Below are positions 60,417 to 64,000 of a stretch of 64,000 nucleotides of DNA, piece by piece. This stretch comes from Heterostelium multicystogenum (Eukaryota > Evosea > Eumycetozoa > Acytosteliales > Acytosteliaceae), in the NCBI GenBank assembly GCA_003667245.1, contig RCNN01000067.1, positions 30,104 to 94,103 of the forward strand, given 5' to 3'. The position numbers and the translations under genes were made by a program. Every line of letters starts with the position of its first letter. The stretch's first letter is position 1. The notes beneath the pieces were generated by a model. That model saw nothing but the letters and a program-made list of their open reading frames with translations, ran no database searches and was not told the origin of the DNA.

Positions 60417-60855
60417 ATGACAAGATTGCAAAATAGAAGTAGAAAAGTAGATAGCGATAGAAAAATAGAACATACTGAATCTTCATCTGACAGCGATGAG
60501 AGTGATGCAGATGTTAAGGATGTAGAATCAGAGGAGGAATCTGATCATGAAGATGGAACACAATCGAAGCTTCGTGATGTTCTAAATTTAAATAAAGAAA
60601 GTGATAGTTCCAATATAGAAGATGTAGATAGTACCGATGACGATGAAAGTGATGATGGAATGAAGTACACAAGGCTATCAAGGCTAAAATCAATGAAATA
60701 GTTGAAAGAAGATATCACGATAGAAAATCAATTCGAGAGTGAAATATCTAAAGATTCAAAGCTACCTTATATTAGGAACAATACTTTTTATTATTACTGC
60801 CTATCTAAGTTGGCAGTTTCATACATTTGGCAAAGGAGCTCCAGGTGAAGAGTAG
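60417..60855 (+). CDS. Small acidic protein with C-terminal membrane segment
   Basis: The ATG at 60417 begins MTRLQNRSRKVDSDRKIEHT, followed by about 70 residues of Ser/Asp/Glu-rich sequence (SSSDSDESDADVKDVESEEE). A frame shift near 60668 continues as KAKINEIVERRYHDRKSIRE, and another near 60738 as YLILGTILFIITAYLSWQF, a single hydrophobic helix, followed by HTFGKGAPGEE and stop at 60853-60855. The layout, acidic cytosolic part plus C-terminal helix, fits a tail-anchored protein. Family not recognised. The two shifts make the joining of the parts an inference. Confidence 0.5.
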
Positions 60856-61412
60856 TTAGGCTATCTACTTGCCACAACACCATGTACAGAATTTGCAAAG
60901 CATAATCAACAAACAGCATTATATCTAATTTCTATTTTAGATGAACAAATCGATTGCATATTCAATTGTATCATAGATCAGCTCTCTTTTTATAATTATA
61001 TGTTTTCATCAATATCACCAACAATAAAGTTGAACCAATTTGGATTATGGTTGCACTAAATCGGCTGCTGTTCCTTTGACCTTAAAGTGATAGGTGATTG
61101 TAACCATGAGACATTTCCTCTGAATAATTGTAAATTGATCTACCAATCACCAATGCTTGAATTTTCGTGCCAATCATGTCAAACACACACATTGGCGATG
61201 AAGGTCGACCTCCATTCTTTTCATGGGTGTTTCCCACTGCGACCCAAAGTAAGCAAATTCAAACCGAACCACGAAGGTTGATGTGTATCTTAAAAAATTT
61301 GGATGGACCAAATTCTAATTTTTTCTCTACAATTAATCATCAAGTAATAAATGCATTAATATCTGTTCTATTATATATATTTCTATCTATCTATCTATCT
61401 ATCCACTCAAAG
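60856..61412. other. Intergenic stretch before the F-box gene
   Basis: About 560 bases, less AT-extreme in the middle (61080-61290), where short ORFs occur on the plus strand without family resemblance. A CTAT tandem lies at 61383-61403, just before the F-box start. No gene called. Confidence 0.4.
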
Positions 61413-61772
61413 ATGGAGGATAGTCCTTACAGTAATAATAATAATAATCATATATTTGTTAGTTTCTCACCATTGTTATTAAAACAAATTATATCGCAAC
61501 TTTGATAATATCGATAGAATATGCTTTAGTTTGGTTTGTAAGAGATGGTTTGATCTTAGAGAGAAATATTTTCATTTCAATACAGATGATATCGTATCGG
61601 ATAGTATTCTGTCTGCAACTTTCAATTTCTATTTGAAACTCCTACAAAGATATCTATGTCAAATCTGTAGAGTCAAAAAGCAACCTCTTTCTTATATATT
61701 GGTGCAAGGTCAACTTACAGTAAAGTCTATGATTATTTTCTCGATGCTAGTAAGTAGTCTTACTAATATCAC

Positions 61773-61829
<57 letters not shown>

Positions 61830-63158
61830 AATGTTTAAGTTAAACTAATAATAGACTATCTTTCCATGTGAACCATTTTAGGTAGGTTTAGGTCGTTAGA
61901 ATCGATTCCTCCAAATGTTTCTAAAGTTTATTTAGATAAAGAAGCTAGGGCTTCCATTCATTTTAATCTTGATACTCAGGTGCCTATTGACCATGAGCAT
62001 TTATGCAAACTATTATCCCAGTCTAATGTAAAAAGTTTGATTGGTTGTCGTACTTTGAGATATAGACTGCCAAGCAACATTAGTACTTTGAATTGCTACT
62101 TTGTATTCAATGAGAAACTGCATCCTGGTTGCATACCTTCTGGAATTAAAGAGTTAGATTTGGGCATGGGATTTAACCAGCCACTTAATTGTGGTGTCCT
62201 CCCTGAAGGATTGGAATCTATTTTATCTCGGATTAAAGTTCAATCAGCCAATAGAGCCTGGAGTTCTTCCTACCACTTTGAAAAGATTGACCTTTCATCG
62301 TCAAAAATTATGAACATCCTTTAAAGATGGGATCCCTTCCTCCTAATCTCAAGTTCCTAAACATCAGTACCAGCATGCGAATTCAGGATATCATTTTGCC
62401 TAGCTCACTTGTTTCATTGAGTATATTTCTGCGACTTATATTTCAGTTTTGTATTCTCTCCCCAATCTACTTGAAGTTGGATTCGCCGAAATAAGATCTC
62501 CACACAATATGACACCAATGAGTTTAAGATTTGAGTCAACTGCCTTCAATGCTAAAAAAGATTTCATTTTATTCTAACTATCGTTTTAGAATCATCAATG
62601 CCACCCTCCATTACAGAATGTATACTAAGTGAATTTGCCAACTATGACTTTTTTTCAACTGTTCCCAGAAAATATACAGTATCAGCTTGAATACCTTCAA
62701 AACATCAATATTTCCACCATTCCTTTCAAATCTAAAGATAAAGGAAATATCTTTCAATGGTCAATCAGGAGAAATCACCCCAGGAGTCGAAATCTTGAGT
62801 ATATCTGATCAAAGGTTTAGAGCTGGTTCTATACCAAATTCAGTTAAGGTACTGAAAATAGACCGTCTAACTGATTTCATAGAAAAGGGTGTAATCCCAG
62901 AATCAGTTGAAACCATAGAGCTTAGAAGTCAGGAGTGTTTAAATGTTGATATAGCTATGATACCCGAGACTGTCAATACACTGATCATGGAATATATACC
63001 AGGATGTTCTGAATACTTGCCAAAGCATTTGAAAAATATCATCTTTAGGAAAAAACAAAGCACCAAAAAATGCTTGTCAAATACGTAAGATTGATAAAGA
63101 CTATTTACTTGATGATGGGGACTACCAAGTTCACCTAAAGAATCAAGAATATCTATAA
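61413..63158 (+). CDS. F-box/FNIP-repeat protein
   Basis: Dictyostelids encode many of these; the F-box links to SCF ubiquitin ligases and FNIP repeats presumably bind targets. The ATG at 61413 (MEDSPYSNNNNNHIF) leads into the F-box (FSPLLLKQIISQL, then DNIDRICFSLVCKRWFDL), with a shift at the T run at 61501-61503. After a poly-Asp stretch come FNIP units: CIPSGIKELDLGMGFNQPL, GVLPEGLESI, SLPPNLKFLNIS, SIPNSVKVLKIDR and VIPESVETIEL. Further breaks lie near 61700, 62310, 62430, 62600 and in the A run at 63065-63070; the last correction gives the end QEYL and stop at 63156-63158. Confidence 0.8.
61776..61829 (+). repeat. (GAT)18 microsatellite, codes for poly-Asp in the F-box gene
   Basis: Eighteen perfect GAT units. 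In the frame continuing from TYSKVYDYFLDAS through YHLD it encodes Asp; the apparent Met run in another frame is a shadow. Perfect repetition suggests length variation between strains. Confidence 0.9.
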
Positions 63159-63338
63159 CCAATTTCCCAGTACACTTCAACAGCAACTATGTTCCATCAA
63201 TCAAGGTTTTTGTCTGGGCATTTTGAAATCCATTCCCAAAATTCAACAAATCAACTATAAAACAATATATCTAAAGAAATAAACAAATTACTGGCTTCAG
63301 CATATCCATATGCATTTGGGTCAAGTGTTTTATTGTAA

Positions 63339-63363
63339 CCAATGGGTTTTCTATTTAGCCAAA
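63339..63363 (+). repeat. Copy of the AATGGGTTTTC short repeat
   Basis: The sequence CCAATGGGTTTTC, then TATTTAGCCAA, resembles both arms of the inverted repeat at 63797-63909 with only a few differences, giving three copies within 600 bases. Confidence 0.6.
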
Positions 63364-63796
63364 AAACTTCTTTTGAGCATTATCCATCACCAGAAGATCT
63401 TTATATGATAAAGTGAGTTCTTCTTGAATTCTACAGAATTATTAGTTTATTTTTGAATATACAAATACTAATTGTGAATAGTTTCATTATTTGGGAACCT
63501 TCGAATCCACAATATTATATTATAACCCATTTCAAGGTTTTAATTTAAAAAAAAATACCAAGTTAATAAATCAATCTTTGAAGAACAGAATGACTGCAAA
63601 TATCGACTTGTGTGGTGAATCAGCAGATTTATCTTTTTTTTTGAATTACTGGATATCAAAAAACTTGATGCCTCACATATTAAATTTACCAAATCATAGC
63701 AAAATACTTTATCACTTTTTTTAAATTTTGATTCACTCCCCTATATCTGAAGTGACTTGGTGATATTTTCCGGAATCCTACGGTTCTATTAATACT

Positions 63797-63909
63797 AATG
63801 GGTTTTCCTGCTTATCCAAAGGTGAGATAACCTATTCTTCTGAGTCATACATGCGAGATTAAAAAGAATAATTAGATATCTTCTAGTTGGCTAAGCAGGA
63901 AAACCCATT
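63797..63909. repeat. Inverted repeat, 18-nt perfect arms
   Basis: AATGGGTTTTCCTGCTTA at 63797-63814 is the exact reverse complement of 63892-63909, with 77 bases between. The similarity extends a few bases on each side with mismatches. It could be the ends of a small mobile element or part of a larger palindrome. Confidence 0.75.
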
Positions 63910-63921
63910 GGTTTACTTATG

Positions 63922-63946
63922 TTTTTTTAAGGGAGTAAAAAAGGTT

Positions 63947-63980
<34 letters not shown>

Positions 63981-63991
63981 GAGTAAAAAAT
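63922..63991. repeat. T30 tract flanked by a duplicated T-run/AAGGAGT/A-run motif
   Basis: TTTTTTTAAGGGAGTAAAAA lies just before a run of 30 T (63948-63977), which ends in AAGGAGTAAAAAATTG. The left and right motifs differ by one G. A tandem duplication with expanded T run, or an assembly stutter, would both produce this. Confidence 0.65.
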
Positions 63992-64000
63992 TGAAGTATT

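Larger units (their letters stand above)
63159..64000. other. Repeat-rich right end without a supported gene
   Basis: A plus-strand open frame at 63491-63724 (DLCGESADLSFFLNYWISK) lacks family features and a clear start. The region holds three copies of a short repeat, an inverted pair, and a T30 tract between near-identical sequences, each listed separately. It may be the edge of a repeat element continuing past the window. Confidence 0.45.

Noticed and set aside
61532..61848. Protein with a run of about 17 Met
   Set aside because: The run is the GAT repeat read one base out of frame; the frame joining TYSKVYDYFLDAS and YHLD reads Asp.
1..64000. Programmed ribosomal frameshifting as the reason for the widespread frame breaks
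   Set aside because: The breaks occur at unrelated sequences, in both directions and at different places in each gene, without a shared slippery site or following structure. Homopolymer-length error explains most of them more simply.

Overview
The window reads as nuclear DNA of a social amoeba (dictyostelid). The evidence is very AT-rich gene-free DNA, compact genes with short GT..AG introns (donors such as GTAAGT and GTATGT, acceptors in TAG or CAG), runs coding for Asn, Ser, Thr and Asp, an F-box/FNIP-repeat gene, and ankyrin-like repeats with the dictyostelid style of leucine-poor units. Coding sequence is less AT-biased than I would expect for D. discoideum, so another dictyostelid is more likely. 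No rRNA, tRNA, CRISPR array or complete transposon could be supported.

Layout. 1-10 kb: the 3'-truncated end of a secreted beta-helix-type gene, an ALG3 mannosyltransferase fused to a beta-propeller, a small membrane protein gene, and the ER-shaping GTPase Sey1. 10.5-19.5 kb: a large EGF-domain membrane protein and two divergently transcribed ankyrin-type genes. 19.7-30 kb: housekeeping genes, namely a DUF1295 steroid-reductase-like enzyme, a universal stress protein, formate-tetrahydrofolate ligase, RPAP1 and a PXMP2/4 (Mpv17) protein. 30-41 kb: an unrecognised membrane protein, three SbmC/GyrI-like paralogues, an M20 carboxypeptidase, a PD-(D/E)XK-like protein, a Cys-rich small protein and a four-helix membrane protein. 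41-56 kb: Ric8, a type I membrane glycoprotein, a 2.8 kb gene-free stretch, a CAMK-type kinase, an ERG4-type sterol reductase and a PLC/GDPD-like phosphodiesterase. 57-64 kb: a formimidoylglutamase-like ureohydrolase, a METTL24-like methyltransferase, an acidic protein with a C-terminal membrane segment, an F-box/FNIP gene and a repeat-rich right end.

Most genes are broken by single-base shifts. Many of these sit in short homopolymers inside strongly conserved proteins (Sey1, formate-THF ligase, RPAP1, the kinase, the sterol reductase), and the conserved sequence continues at once in another frame. I read this mainly as indel error in the sequence, not as a pseudogene cluster. CDS spans below therefore cover the inferred whole locus, introns and frame breaks included.

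There is no single operon-like system. The points most worth a second look are the propeller-ALG3 fusion, the SbmC/GyrI-like family with a perfect inverted repeat in front of one member, the ureohydrolase with Asn at a normally metal-binding His, and the PD-(D/E)XK-like gene.
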